Shown here: positions 8,995 to 17,570 of the stretch, piece by piece
Layout: every line of letters starts with the position of its first letter
Numbering within the stretch: the first letter of the stretch is position 1
Source of the DNA: Gemmatimonadaceae bacterium
Lineage (GTDB): Bacteria > Gemmatimonadota > Gemmatimonadetes > Gemmatimonadales > Gemmatimonadaceae
Direction of reading: 5' to 3'
Length of the DNA: 20,956 bases
Assembly (NCBI GenBank): GCA_025451425.1
Contig: JANWKK010000090.1
Coordinates: 1-20,956 of the forward strand
The notes under the pieces: model-generated
Told to the model about the DNA's origin: nothing
Databases searched by the model: none
Seen by the model: only the letters and a program-made list of their open reading frames with translations
Program-made: the position numbers and the translations under genes

Positions 8995-9282
8995 ATGAGA
9001 AATCTTTTCCGAGGGCACCCGACTCCGGCCGAGGCCGCGGAGGTCGGATCGCGACTCGGTCTGCTCATCGCCATCGTGCTCGTGTTGGGCGACCTGGTGA
9101 GCGAGCTGGCACAGGGCGAGCCGGTTTGGCCGCCGATTGGGCGAACGCGTTGGATTGTAGAGAGACTTTTTTATTTCGATCTGTCTATCCTCGGCGGCGT
9201 GGTGTTCGCAGAGGGCGCCGCTTTCATCCTCCGCTGGAGACGTCGGTCGCGGCCTAAAGACCCAAGGAGCAGCCCCGGATGA
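8995..9282 (+). CDS. Small hypothetical membrane protein, two TM segments
   Basis: Starting at the ATG at 8995 gives 95 residues (MRNLFRGHPTPAEAAEVG...). This start has GAGG at 8986-8989 and is preferred over the in-frame TTG at 8947, which would add 16 non-descript residues. Two hydrophobic helices are visible: about residues 21-38 (LGLLIAIVLVLGDLVSEL) and about 58-80 (FYFDLSILGGVVFAEGAAFI), followed by a basic tail (RWRRRSRPK) that is probably cytoplasmic. Its TGA overlaps the start of the next gene (ATGA, 9279-9282), so the two small membrane proteins are probably coexpressed. I do not recognise a family. Confidence 0.6.
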   Translation: MRNLFRGHPTPAEAAEVGSRLGLLIAIVLVLGDLVSELAQGEPVWPPIGRTRWIVERLFYFDLSILGGVVFAEGAAFILRWRRRSRPKDPRSSPG

Positions 9283-9701
9283 ACGAAACCCAACGCCAGA
9301 AGGACATAGAAGATCGCATCGATAGCGACATTCAATTCGCTTGCGGCACCGGCGTCGGCTTGATTGCGTTGCGACTGTTCGGGCTCGTCATGGTGTCCCT
9401 AACCGCCGGAACCGGTTCACTTGGCTTGCGCACGGTCTTCCAGGGGTCGATCGAGATCGCTCTCGTGGGTCTCTTCACGTATGCTACATATCATCGACGT
9501 ATGTGGGGACCGGTTGGTCAGCTCGCTCTCTGGGGAGTGGGCTACTGTGTCGGTTGGTATTCGAGTCGCGCGCTCGTCCCGCCGTTAGGCATCATCGGCT
9601 TGGTCGTATGGTACGGCTTTTACTGCGGGCTCCGCGGCGTGCGCGATGCGCGGGAGCTACGGCGCGCCGCAGAGCAGACCGCCCTGACTCCCGTCTCCTG
9701 A
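9279..9701 (+). CDS. Small hypothetical membrane protein, about four TM segments
   Basis: The 140-residue protein has a good ribosome-binding site (AAGGAG at 9264-9269, nine bases before the ATG) and a 4-base overlap with the gene before it. A polar N-terminus (MNETQRQKDIEDRID) precedes four hydrophobic stretches at about residues 20-42, 53-70, 78-92 and 100-116, and a charged tail (RGVRDARELRRAAEQ). It probably resides in the inner membrane. No known domain is recognised. Its partner is likely the preceding two-TM protein, and both sit between a P-loop kinase and a secreted beta-propeller protein. About 140 bases without a gene follow (9702-9843), in which I see no convincing promoter or terminator. 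Confidence 0.65.
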   Translation: MNETQRQKDIEDRIDSDIQFACGTGVGLIALRLFGLVMVSLTAGTGSLGLRTVFQGSIEIALVGLFTYATYHRRMWGPVGQLALWGVGYCVGWYSSRALVPPLGIIGLVVWYGFYCGLRGVRDARELRRAAEQTALTPVS

Positions 9702-9843
9702 CGCCCCCGACGACCGGTGGCGCACCCACAGTCCGGATGCATCGGCACAGGGTTTTTCGCGAGACGATGACCCCTTGGCGGTACCCCGCTGGCGGGCAGC
9801 CGATTTCGAGGACATCATTGGGCCGCTTCAGCGAGCGAGTCCC

Positions 9844-11412
9844 ATGGCGACACCACGCGCGTGCTGCGAGGGGCCGAGCTCCTCGACTCTCCAACGTTGC
9901 CTAACGGGCATCGTCCTTGTCGCGTCGCTGTCCAACGCGACCCTCACGACTCGAGTGACCACGTCCGCAGCGAACCCCATCGGTATCTTCGACGCGCAGG
10001 CGGACGTTGGACGCGCCCGCCGTGGGTCGGGGTCGTACGACGAACGCACCCAGACGTATACGATCGCCGGCTCCGGCCAGAACATGTGGAACGACCGCGA
10101 CGACTTCCATTTTGTCTGGCAGCGGCTCACCGGCAACTTCATTCTCACCACCCGCGCGCGCTTCACGAGCAAGGGCGTCGAGGCGCATCGCAAAATTGGC
10201 TGGACCATTCGGCCATCTCTCGAGTCCAACGCGCCGCACGTGACTGCGGCGCTGCACGGCGACGGGCTGATGTCGCTCCAGTTTCGGCGCACCGCTGCCG
10301 CGGTCACCGAGGAGCTCAGGTCGCCAGACAGCCTGCCAAACGCCGATGCCGTCATCCAACTCGAACGGCGAGACGGCGCGTATCTTATGTCCGTCGCGCG
10401 CTTCGGCGACACGCTCGCGACCGTGCAGCTCACCGGCATCACCCTTCCCGACACCGTGTATGTGGGTCTGTTCGTCTGCGCGCACAACGACACCGTCGTC
10501 GAGCGCGCGGCCTTCAGCAACGTCCGGATCACCATGCCGGCGAAGCCCGATCTCGTGCCGTATCGAGATTACCTCGGCAGCAACCTCGAGATCCTCGACC
10601 TAACGACCGGCAACGCGACAATCGTCCACCAGTATCATGGCTCCTTCCAGGCGCCAAACTGGACGCACGACGGCAAAGCGCTCATCTACGCGCAGGAGGG
10701 CCTGCTTTACCGATTCGATTTGACGACGCGAGAGCCGCAGGCGATCAATACCGGATTCGCCACACGCAACAACAACGATCATGTGCTGTCGTTCGACGGA
10801 AGCATGCTCGCAATCAGCCATCAGGCCGCCGAGGACAGCGGCGCGTCGATCGTCTATACGGTTCCGACGACAGGTGGTACGCCGAAGCGGATCACCGCGA
10901 GAGGACCATCGTATCTGCACGGCTGGTCCCCGGACGGCCGCTGGCTTCTCTTCACCGGTCAGCGAAATAACGATTTTGACGTCTACAAGATCTCCAGCAA
11001 CGGCGGCGAGGAAATGCGCCTAACGTCGACGCCAGGCCTCGACGATGGCCCGGAATTCAGCCCCGACGGTAAGTACATCTACTTCAATTCGTCGCGTAGC
11101 GGTCGAATGCAGATCTGGCGCATGCGTCCCGACGGGAGTGAGCAGCAGCAGATCACCAACGACGGCTTCAACAACTGGTTCCCGCACATCTCGCCAGACG
11201 GTAAACAGATCGTCTACATCTCTTTTCCGCCCGAAGTCGCCGCGGACGATCATCCATTCTATAAGCACGTTCTACTGCGCCTCATGCCGATTGACGGCGG
11301 AGCATCGCGCGTCATCGCGTACGTCTACGGCGGGCAGGGTACCATCAATGTGCCATCGTGGTCGCCGGATGGCAGGCAGTTGGCGTTCGTCAGCAACACG
11401 GGAGCCCCATAA
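9844..11412 (+). CDS. Secreted lectin-like domain + TolB/PD40 beta-propeller protein
   Basis: The protein is 522 residues from the ATG at 9844. That start gives an N-terminal export segment (LQRCLTGIVLVASLSNA); a longer in-frame TTG start at 9775 lacks a ribosome-binding site. Residues about 45-235 look like a concanavalin/laminin-G-like (DUF1349-type) beta-sandwich: FDAQADVG, YTIAGSGQNMW, GNFILTTRARF, VYVGLFVCAHND. Residues about 250-522 are PD40 propeller repeats with recurring WSPDGR, FSPDGKYIYFNS and ISPDGKQIVYIS, as in TolB-related proteins. No catalytic motif is seen, so binding of glycan or protein in the periplasm is the simplest idea. The TAA is two bases before the next gene's ATG, showing close linkage to the flavin dehydrogenase. 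Confidence 0.8.
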   Translation: MATPRACCEGPSSSTLQRCLTGIVLVASLSNATLTTRVTTSAANPIGIFDAQADVGRARRGSGSYDERTQTYTIAGSGQNMWNDRDDFHFVWQRLTGNFILTTRARFTSKGVEAHRKIGWTIRPSLESNAPHVTAALHGDGLMSLQFRRTAAAVTEELRSPDSLPNADAVIQLERRDGAYLMSVARFGDTLATVQLTGITLPDTVYVGLFVCAHNDTVVERAAFSNVRITMPAKPDLVPYRDYLGSNLEILDLTTGNATIVHQYHGSFQAPNWTHDGKALIYAQEGLLYRFDLTTREPQAINTGFATRNNNDHVLSFDGSMLAISHQAAEDSGASIVYTVPTTGGTPKRITARGPSYLHGWSPDGRWLLFTGQRNNDFDVYKISSNGGEEMRLTSTPGLDDGPEFSPDGKYIYFNSSRSGRMQIWRMRPDGSEQQQITNDGFNNWFPHISPDGKQIVYISFPPEVAADDHPFYKHVLLRLMPIDGGASRVIAYVYGGQGTINVPSWSPDGRQLAFVSNTGAP

Positions 11413-11414
11413 TC

Positions 11415-13697
11415 ATGGATTCTGATCTCGTATCGCGACGTCACTTTCTGCTCACATCGTCGGCGGCGGCACTCGCGCCGCTCTTGACTCGGACCAGCAC
11501 GCGCGCGCTGATGACGGTGTATCGTCAGGCGACGAGCGCGTCGCCGCCGGCGGGTTTCTTTGCACCGGAGCAGCTGGCTGTCATCGAGGCCGCGTCGAAC
11601 CGAATCTTCCCCGCGGTCGACGGTATGCCTAACGCGGCGGCAATGCACGCGCCGCAGTTCATCGACCAGGTGGTACAGCAGGTATTCGTCGAAGCGCAGA
11701 AGCCATATGTCGAAGGCATCAAAGCGATCGAGTCCGCGACGAAGAAGCTTCATCCGCGCGCCAAGGGCTTCGCCTCGCTGGACGAGGAGCAACAGGATGC
11801 CGTCCTCGCTACGATCGAGAAGACACCTTTCTTCGGAATGCTGAGCGCGCACACGGTGATGGCGTGCTTCGCCGATCCGAAGTATGGCGGGAACTTCGAG
11901 GAGTCTGGCTGGAAGCTCATCGGCCTCGAGCATAGCGGGGCGTTTCAGCCGCCGTTCGGTTACTACGATCGTGAAGCGCCAGATGTCGCTGGCGCGCCGG
12001 CGACGCCATCACCTCTCGCGCCTTCGTTCAAGCAGGCAGGGAGCGCCCCCGCGGCTCGTTATGCTGGGGATGCCGACGTCGACTTTGTGATCGTGGGTTC
12101 CGGCTTTGCCGGTGGCTCCATTGCCTGGACGCTGGCGCGCGCTGGATTCAAGGTCGTCGTATTCGAGCAAGGACCATATTTCACGGAGAAAGACTTCCGG
12201 CATGACGAAGTTGGCAACTTCATGCTGAACGAGCTCACGAACGATCCGAAGAAGAATCCTCAAACATTTCGCAAGACGCCGAAAGACAAGCCGCAAAAAG
12301 GCGTGCATCTGATTTACGGACGTTGCGTCGGCGGGAGCGGGGTGCACTTCACGGCGAACTTTTGGCGCTTTCGCGAGATCGACTTCAAGGAGCGCAGCGC
12401 ACTTGGGCCGCTCGCCGGAACTGGCTTCGACGACTGGCCGATTAGCTACGCCGACATGGAGCCGTACTACACGCGCGCCGAGCAGGTGCTCGGCATCTCG
12501 GGCGACAGCAGCTTGAATCCCTTCGAGCCGCCGCGATCGGCGCCGCTGCCACTGCCACCGCTGCCGGTGAAGTCTTCGGGGGTGTTGTTCGAGGGCGCGG
12601 CAAAGAAACTCGGGTGGCATCCGTTCCCGGCGCCGATGGCCGTCATCTCGCGACAACATCGCGGACGCGTCCCCTGTCAGCACTGCGGCTTCTGCGAAGG
12701 CTATGGTTGCGAGTACGGCGCCAAATCGAGCTCTCTCTCGACGGTGATTCGCGAGGCGGAGGCGACGGGCAACTGCGAGATCCGGTCGAGCTCCTACGTT
12801 CGCAAAATTGAAACTGACCGTACCGGGCGCGCAACGGGCGTCGTGTACTTCGACAAGGACGGGAAGGAGCAGCGTCAGCGCGCGAAGGCAGTCGTCGTCA
12901 GCGCAAATGGCGCGGAGACACCGCGTCTCTTGCTGGTCTCGAAATCGAACCTCTTTCCGAATGGACTCGCCAACTCGAGCGGTGTCGTTGGAAAGCACTT
13001 GATGTTCAATGGGAACGTCACGGCGACCGGGGTCTTCGAGCACGAGCTGAATGAATGGAAGAGCGTGCAGCCGAGTCGCGTGATCTGGGACTTCTACGAA
13101 GCGGATCTCAAGCGTGGCTTCTACGGCGGCGGCGGCATGGATGGCCGATTTGGTCCGCTCGGCCCAATCGACGCGGCGTTCTCTGCGACGCCGCGCGATG
13201 GCAAACATTGGGGCGCCGAGTACGCCAGGGCCGTTAGGCACAACTTCAGCCGGCGGATGGATGTCTTTGGGCACAGCACGTCGCTCCCCATTCCAACGAA
13301 TGGCGTCGAGCTCGATCCTCAGCTCAAGGACGCGTGGGGGGTGCCGGCGCTTCGTGCCACCTATCGGGATCACGAGGACGACGTCAAAACGATGGGCTTC
13401 TTCCGAGAGCGCGCGCTGGAGATACTCGAGGCAGCGGGCGCGGTCCAGAAGTGGGCTGCGCCGGCCGAGGAGCAAGTAGTCGGCGTGCATCTGTTGGGGA
13501 CGTGCCGCATGGGAGACGATCCCAAGCGCGCGGTGATCGACCGGAATCACCGGACGCACGACGTCAAGAATCTGTTCCTCTGCGACGGAAGCAGCTTCGT
13601 CACCTCCGGACGTGGCCAACCGACCGAGACGATCGCGGCGCTTGGCTTCCGAGCAGGCGATCTGATCGCGGACGCCGCGCGACGGGGAGAGATCTGA
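11415..13697 (+). CDS. Fused gluconate 2-dehydrogenase subunit 3 / GMC flavin dehydrogenase (Tat-exported)
   Basis: A single 760-residue chain starts at the ATG at 11415 with a Tat signal (SRRHFLLTSSAAALAPL). Residues about 45-190 match the gluconate 2-dehydrogenase subunit 3 family (FFAPEQLAVIEAASNRIFP). Residues about 220-755 are a GMC oxidoreductase: FAD motif G228-S-G230-F-A-G233, GRCVGGSGVHF, H692 in GVHLLGTCRMG, and the C-terminal SSFVTSGRGQPTETIAAL. A cysteine cluster C421-x2-C424-x2-C427-x4-C432 could hold an iron-sulfur cluster, as in the catalytic subunit of FAD-glucose dehydrogenase (3Fe-4S). These two parts are usually separate subunits. The enzyme would oxidise a sugar or sugar alcohol in the periplasm; the electron acceptor (often a cytochrome c subunit) is not encoded in the window. 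The substrate is unknown. Confidence 0.88.
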   Translation: MDSDLVSRRHFLLTSSAAALAPLLTRTSTRALMTVYRQATSASPPAGFFAPEQLAVIEAASNRIFPAVDGMPNAAAMHAPQFIDQVVQQVFVEAQKPYVEGIKAIESATKKLHPRAKGFASLDEEQQDAVLATIEKTPFFGMLSAHTVMACFADPKYGGNFEESGWKLIGLEHSGAFQPPFGYYDREAPDVAGAPATPSPLAPSFKQAGSAPAARYAGDADVDFVIVGSGFAGGSIAWTLARAGFKVVVFEQGPYFTEKDFRHDEVGNFMLNELTNDPKKNPQTFRKTPKDKPQKGVHLIYGRCVGGSGVHFTANFWRFREIDFKERSALGPLAGTGFDDWPISYADMEPYYTRAEQVLGISGDSSLNPFEPPRSAPLPLPPLPVKSSGVLFEGAAKKLGWHPFPAPMAVISRQHRGRVPCQHCGFCEGYGCEYGAKSSSLSTVIREAEATGNCEIRSSSYVRKIETDRTGRATGVVYFDKDGKEQRQRAKAVVVSANGAETPRLLLVSKSNLFPNGLANSSGVVGKHLMFNGNVTATGVFEHELNEWKSVQPSRVIWDFYEADLKRGFYGGGGMDGRFGPLGPIDAAFSATPRDGKHWGAEYARAVRHNFSRRMDVFGHSTSLPIPTNGVELDPQLKDAWGVPALRATYRDHEDDVKTMGFFRERALEILEAAGAVQKWAAPAEEQVVGVHLLGTCRMGDDPKRAVIDRNHRTHDVKNLFLCDGSSFVTSGRGQPTETIAALGFRAGDLIADAARRGEI
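13684..13691 (+). promoter_or_regulatory. Ribosome-binding site supporting a CTG start
   Basis: GGGGAGAG lies just upstream of the CTG at 13694 and inside the end of the GMC gene. It is the only purine-rich Shine-Dalgarno-like run near the 5' end of the GH43 gene, and it decides between the CTG at 13694 and the ATG at 13718. Confidence 0.5.
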
Positions 13698-15490
13698 GGT
13701 CGTTAGGCGTCTTTTTAATGTTGTTCGCATGTGCGGCGTCTGGTGCAAGAGCACAGACGCCGCCGCGCACATACGCGAATCCGATCGATATCGACTACCG
13801 CTACAACTTCGAGCAACACAACGAAGGAATCTCGTATCGGTCGGGCGCTGATCCGGTGATCGTGGTCCAGCGCGGCGCGTACTACCTGTTCGAGACCCTC
13901 GGCGACGGCTATTGGGAGTCCCACGATCTCGGCACTTGGCGACACATCACGCCGACCCGGTGGCCGATCACCGACGTCGTCGCGCCAGCCGTGCTATCGG
14001 TCCGCGATACGATCTATCTCCTGCCGAGCACGACGCGTCCGCTGCCGATCCTGATGCTCACGCAACCGGCGACGGGTCGCGTCGAGTTTTACAATCGCTT
14101 ATTGCCGTGGTTGCCGATGGCGCGCGAGGTCGAAGCGAAGACCTTCGCGAAGCCGGACTCCGTGCAGCCCGGTCCCTGGGATCCGCAGTTCTTCTACGAT
14201 GACGGTACGGATCGATGGTTTCTCTACTGGAACTCGTCGAACGTGTATCCGCTGAACGTGATCGAGCTCGACGAGTCGAAGCAGCTCGCATACAAGGGCA
14301 CGCCGCGCTGGCTTTTCGGCCTCGACCCCGAGAAGCACGGGTGGGAGCGATTCGGCCGCGATCATCGCGACACGACAATCAAGCCGTTCATCGAAGGCGC
14401 GTGGATGACGAAGCACAATGGACGATACTACCTACAGTATGGGGCGCCGGGCACGGAGTATAACGTTTACTCAACTGGCACCTACGTGGCCGACAACCCG
14501 CTCGGCCCATTCACGTACGCCCCTTACAACCCAGTCGCCTACAAGCCGGGCGGATTCGTGCAAGGCGCGGGACACGGCAACACCTTTCAGGATCTCTATG
14601 GCAACTGGTGGAACACCGGTACGCCGTGGATCGGCGTGAATTGGAATTTCGAGCGGCGAATTGGACTGCATCCGGCTGCATTCGACGCCGATGGCGAGTT
14701 GCACGTCGATACGCGATTCGGCGATTTCCCGCATTGGCTGCCCACCAATCGGTGGCAACGGAGCGAGCAGCTCTTCACCGGCTGGATGCTTCTCTCTTAT
14801 GGCAAGCCCGTCACGGCCTCGTCGGCGCGGGACAGCTTTCCGGCCAGCGCCATCACCGACGAGAATCCACGCACGTTCTGGGTGGCTGGCGCGAATCGAC
14901 CGGGCGAGTGGCTCACCATTGACCTCGGTCGTGCATTCGATGTGAAGGCGATCCAGGTGAATTACGCCGATTATAAGTCGGGGCTGTATGGAACCGACTC
15001 GACGGTCTACACCCAATTCAGGCTGAGCCTCTCGAACGATAGCGTTCATTGGCAAACCGTGGCCGATCTCTCGCGCGAGCGGCGTGATCATCCAAACGCC
15101 TACGTCGAATTGCGGAACCCAACGCGTGCGCGATTTGTACGCTACGAGCACATTCATGTTGGCGCGGCGAATCTCGCGATCAGCGACATTCGGGTCTTCG
15201 GCAACGGAAGCGGGCCGCGTCCGGCAACGCCGAGCCGCCTAACGGCGCAGCGAGCCGTCGACGAGCGCGACGCGACGATCAGTTGGGACAGAGTGCCCAA
15301 CGTCGTGGGATACAATGTCCGCTGGGGTATCGCACCATCGAAGCTGTATCAGACCTATCAGCGCTTCGCCGATCAGGGCAGGATACTCGAGCTCCGCGCC
15401 CTGACCGTTGGACAGCGCTATTGGGTGGCGATCGAGAGCTTCGATGAGAATGGCGTGTCGACGCTCAGTGCTCCCGTGGCGATTCGATGA
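13694..15490 (+). CDS. Secreted GH43-type glycosidase with F5/8C and Fn3 domains
   Basis: The catalytic five-bladed propeller carries the GH43 triad: D53 in SGADPVIV (base), D163 in PWDPQFFYDD (pKa modulator) and E234 in FIEGAW (acid); QGAGHGNTF supplies the usual late histidine. A discoidin/CBM32-like domain spans about 370-505 (ASAITDENPRTFWVAG, WLTIDLG), and an Fn3 domain spans about 510-598. The start is unusual. From CTG 13694, which overlaps the preceding TGA as CTGA, the protein has a full signal peptide (MRSLGVFLMLFACAASGARA, then Q) and a GGGGAGAG ribosome-binding site. The ATG at 13718 would leave only about 12 residues before the cleavage site. GH43 members are arabinofuranosidases, xylosidases or galactosidases, and the specificity is not readable here. 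The length is 598 residues from CTG. Confidence 0.85.
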   Translation: MRSLGVFLMLFACAASGARAQTPPRTYANPIDIDYRYNFEQHNEGISYRSGADPVIVVQRGAYYLFETLGDGYWESHDLGTWRHITPTRWPITDVVAPAVLSVRDTIYLLPSTTRPLPILMLTQPATGRVEFYNRLLPWLPMAREVEAKTFAKPDSVQPGPWDPQFFYDDGTDRWFLYWNSSNVYPLNVIELDESKQLAYKGTPRWLFGLDPEKHGWERFGRDHRDTTIKPFIEGAWMTKHNGRYYLQYGAPGTEYNVYSTGTYVADNPLGPFTYAPYNPVAYKPGGFVQGAGHGNTFQDLYGNWWNTGTPWIGVNWNFERRIGLHPAAFDADGELHVDTRFGDFPHWLPTNRWQRSEQLFTGWMLLSYGKPVTASSARDSFPASAITDENPRTFWVAGANRPGEWLTIDLGRAFDVKAIQVNYADYKSGLYGTDSTVYTQFRLSLSNDSVHWQTVADLSRERRDHPNAYVELRNPTRARFVRYEHIHVGAANLAISDIRVFGNGSGPRPATPSRLTAQRAVDERDATISWDRVPNVVGYNVRWGIAPSKLYQTYQRFADQGRILELRALTVGQRYWVAIESFDENGVSTLSAPVAIR

Positions 15491-15560
15491 GCGTCTGGCC
15501 ATCGCGGCGCTCTCGCGTCAACTTCGTATCTCATGGGGCCCTTTTTCCCCGTCCGCGATC

Positions 15561-17570
15561 ATGGCTGACAAGACTGAATCGAGCATAACAAGAAGAGAAT
15601 TTGTCGAGCGCGGCGCGACCGTTGCGGCGGCGGGCCTGATTGGCGTTCGATCGAGGGCAACGGCGCGCGTGCTCTCGAACGACCTCACCCTCGAGAACGA
15701 CCTGATCACCGCGACGTGGACCGCGACTGATGGCATCCTGCGGCCCCGTGAGCTCGGTGATCGCCTTGGCAGTACGCGCCTAACGCTGCCGGAGCAGCTT
15801 TTCACGCTTACGCTCGCCGACGGGACGCGACTCGAGTCGAGCAACATGCGCCTCGCCGGCACGCCGACCACGGAGGCCCTCGTCGGTTCGCCGAAGGCGT
15901 CGCGCTTCGCCGAACGGGTCGGAGGACATCGGCTCACCGTCGCGCTCGACGACCCCGATCGACGCCTCCGCGCAACCTGGCGCGCCGAGCTGCGTGACGG
16001 AGCGCGCTACGTCAGACAGGAAGTCACCTTTCGCGCACTCGGCGCACCGCTTCCAGTGCGTGAGATCGCGCTTCTCGACCTGCATGCTCACGGCGCGCAA
16101 ACCACGGGTACGGTGAAGGGAAGTCCGGTCACGATCGGCCAGTGGTTCGTCGGCTTCGAGCACCCGCTCTCGCAAAGCACGGTGGATGGGGATCACGTGC
16201 GTTGTGTGCTTGCCCGAGAGCTCCCTCTCCGACCCGAGTCGCCCTTCACTGTCTCCTCGGTAATCGGGACGACGCGACCGGGCCAGATGCGCCGCGACTT
16301 TCTCGAGTATGTCGAACGCGAGCGTGCACACCCGTACCGTACCTTTCTGCATTACAACTCCTGGTATGACATCGGCTACTTCTCGCAGTACTCGGAATCG
16401 GAGGCCGTCGGCGCGATCCAGGCGTTCGGGGACCAGCTTGTTAGGCAGCGCGGCGTCGTCCTCGACTCCTTTCTCTTCGACGACGGTTGGGACGACCCAC
16501 AAACGCTCTGGAGCTTTCACGCCGGTTTCCCCGACGGATTCAAGCGGGTGCGCACGGCGGCCGCCGAGTATGGCGCGGCGCCCGGCATCTGGATGTCACC
16601 GTGGGGCGGCTACGGAGATCCAAAAAAGAAGCGTCTCGAGTTCGCGCAACAGCAGGGCTTCGAGACGAACGAAGGCGGGTTCGCGCTCTCGGGTCCCAAG
16701 TATTACGAACGCTTTCGCGAGACCTGCTTTCGCATGATACGCGAGTTCGGCGTCAACCAATTCAAATTCGACGGAACGGGAAACGCCTCGAGGGCATTTC
16801 CGGGCAGCGCGTTCGACAGCGACTTCGACGCCGCGATCCATCTCATCGAGTCGCTGCGTGCAGAGAAGCCGGATCTGTACGTGAATCTCACGACCGGCAC
16901 GTACCCCTCGCCCTTCTGGCTGCGGTACGCCGATTCGATCTGGCGCGGCGGAGAGGATCACGACTTTGCCGGCATCGGGACCGATCGCCAGCAGTGGATC
17001 ACCTATCGCGACGGCGACACATACGAGAATGTCGTTAGGCGAGGCGCGCTCTACCCGCTCAACTCCCTCATGCTGCATGGGTTGGTCTATGCCCGATATG
17101 CGAAAAAGCTCGCGGCCGATCCGTATCGCGACTTCGCCGACGAGGTTCACTCGTACTTCGGCGCGGGGACCCAACTCCAGGAGATGTACATCACGCCCAC
17201 GCTGGCGAACAATCAGTGGGCCTTTCTGGCCGAAGCCGCGAAATGGTCACGGACGAATGCGGCGACTTTGGTCGACACGCACTGGTTGGGTGGTGACCCG
17301 AAGCAGCTTCAGGTGTACGGATGGGCGTCGTGGTCGCCCCGGCGCGGAATTATCACTTTGCGTAATCCGAACGGCGTGCAGCAGCGCTTCGACCTCGATG
17401 TCGAGCAGGTCTTCGAGCTGCCGCCTGAAGGGCCACGCCAGTTTACCGCGCACAGCCCGTGGTTCCGCGATAGCGGCCGAGCGCCCGTGCGTCTTCGCGC
17501 CGGCTCTGCACACGCGGTGCTGCTTGCTCCGTTCGAGGTGCTGACGCTGCAAGCAGAGCCGGCCGCATGA
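15561..17570 (+). CDS. Tat-exported clan GH-D (GH36-like) alpha-galactosidase-type enzyme
   Basis: The protein is 669 residues, with a Tat signal (ITRREFVERGATVAAAGLIGV) that fixes the ATG at 15561; no Shine-Dalgarno is visible upstream. An N-terminal beta-supersandwich (about 35-250) precedes a TIM barrel with clan GH-D marks: SFLFDDGWDD, PGIWMSPWGGYGD, and FKFDGTG with nucleophile D404. A candidate acid/base lies in the segment SIWRGGEDHDF (about 460-470). A C-terminal beta domain (about 585-669) follows. Family knowledge suggests hydrolysis of terminal alpha-galactosides or beta-L-arabinopyranosides; the match to classic GH36 is distant. The stop overlaps the ATG of the transporter (ATGA, 17567-17570). 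Seventy bases separate it from the GH43 gene, with no clear promoter or terminator there. Confidence 0.82.
   Translation: MADKTESSITRREFVERGATVAAAGLIGVRSRATARVLSNDLTLENDLITATWTATDGILRPRELGDRLGSTRLTLPEQLFTLTLADGTRLESSNMRLAGTPTTEALVGSPKASRFAERVGGHRLTVALDDPDRRLRATWRAELRDGARYVRQEVTFRALGAPLPVREIALLDLHAHGAQTTGTVKGSPVTIGQWFVGFEHPLSQSTVDGDHVRCVLARELPLRPESPFTVSSVIGTTRPGQMRRDFLEYVERERAHPYRTFLHYNSWYDIGYFSQYSESEAVGAIQAFGDQLVRQRGVVLDSFLFDDGWDDPQTLWSFHAGFPDGFKRVRTAAAEYGAAPGIWMSPWGGYGDPKKKRLEFAQQQGFETNEGGFALSGPKYYERFRETCFRMIREFGVNQFKFDGTGNASRAFPGSAFDSDFDAAIHLIESLRAEKPDLYVNLTTGTYPSPFWLRYADSIWRGGEDHDFAGIGTDRQQWITYRDGDTYENVVRRGALYPLNSLMLHGLVYARYAKKLAADPYRDFADEVHSYFGAGTQLQEMYITPTLANNQWAFLAEAAKWSRTNAATLVDTHWLGGDPKQLQVYGWASWSPRRGIITLRNPNGVQQRFDLDVEQVFELPPEGPRQFTAHSPWFRDSGRAPVRLRAGSAHAVLLAPFEVLTLQAEPAA

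Noticed and set aside
9702..9843. Search for a promoter or small gene in the 142-base gap before the propeller gene
   Set aside because: No convincing -35/-10 elements, dyad or ribosome-bound small frame could be made out; the TTG-started extension from 9775 lacks support.
13334..13693. Upstream extension of the GH43 frame into the GMC gene
   Set aside because: The region is fully explained by the GMC coding frame, and the signal peptide begins at 13694.
12009..13772. Long open frame of 587 codons on the - strand opposite the GMC gene
   Set aside because: It has no recognisable domain and Arg/His-rich composition typical of GC-rich antisense shadows, while the + strand frame encodes a clear flavoenzyme.
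15533..15555. Possible terminator hairpin (GGGG ... CCCC around a T run) between the GH43 and GH-D genes
   Set aside because: The stem is only four base pairs and the T run lies in the loop rather than after the stem, so it is not a credible intrinsic terminator.
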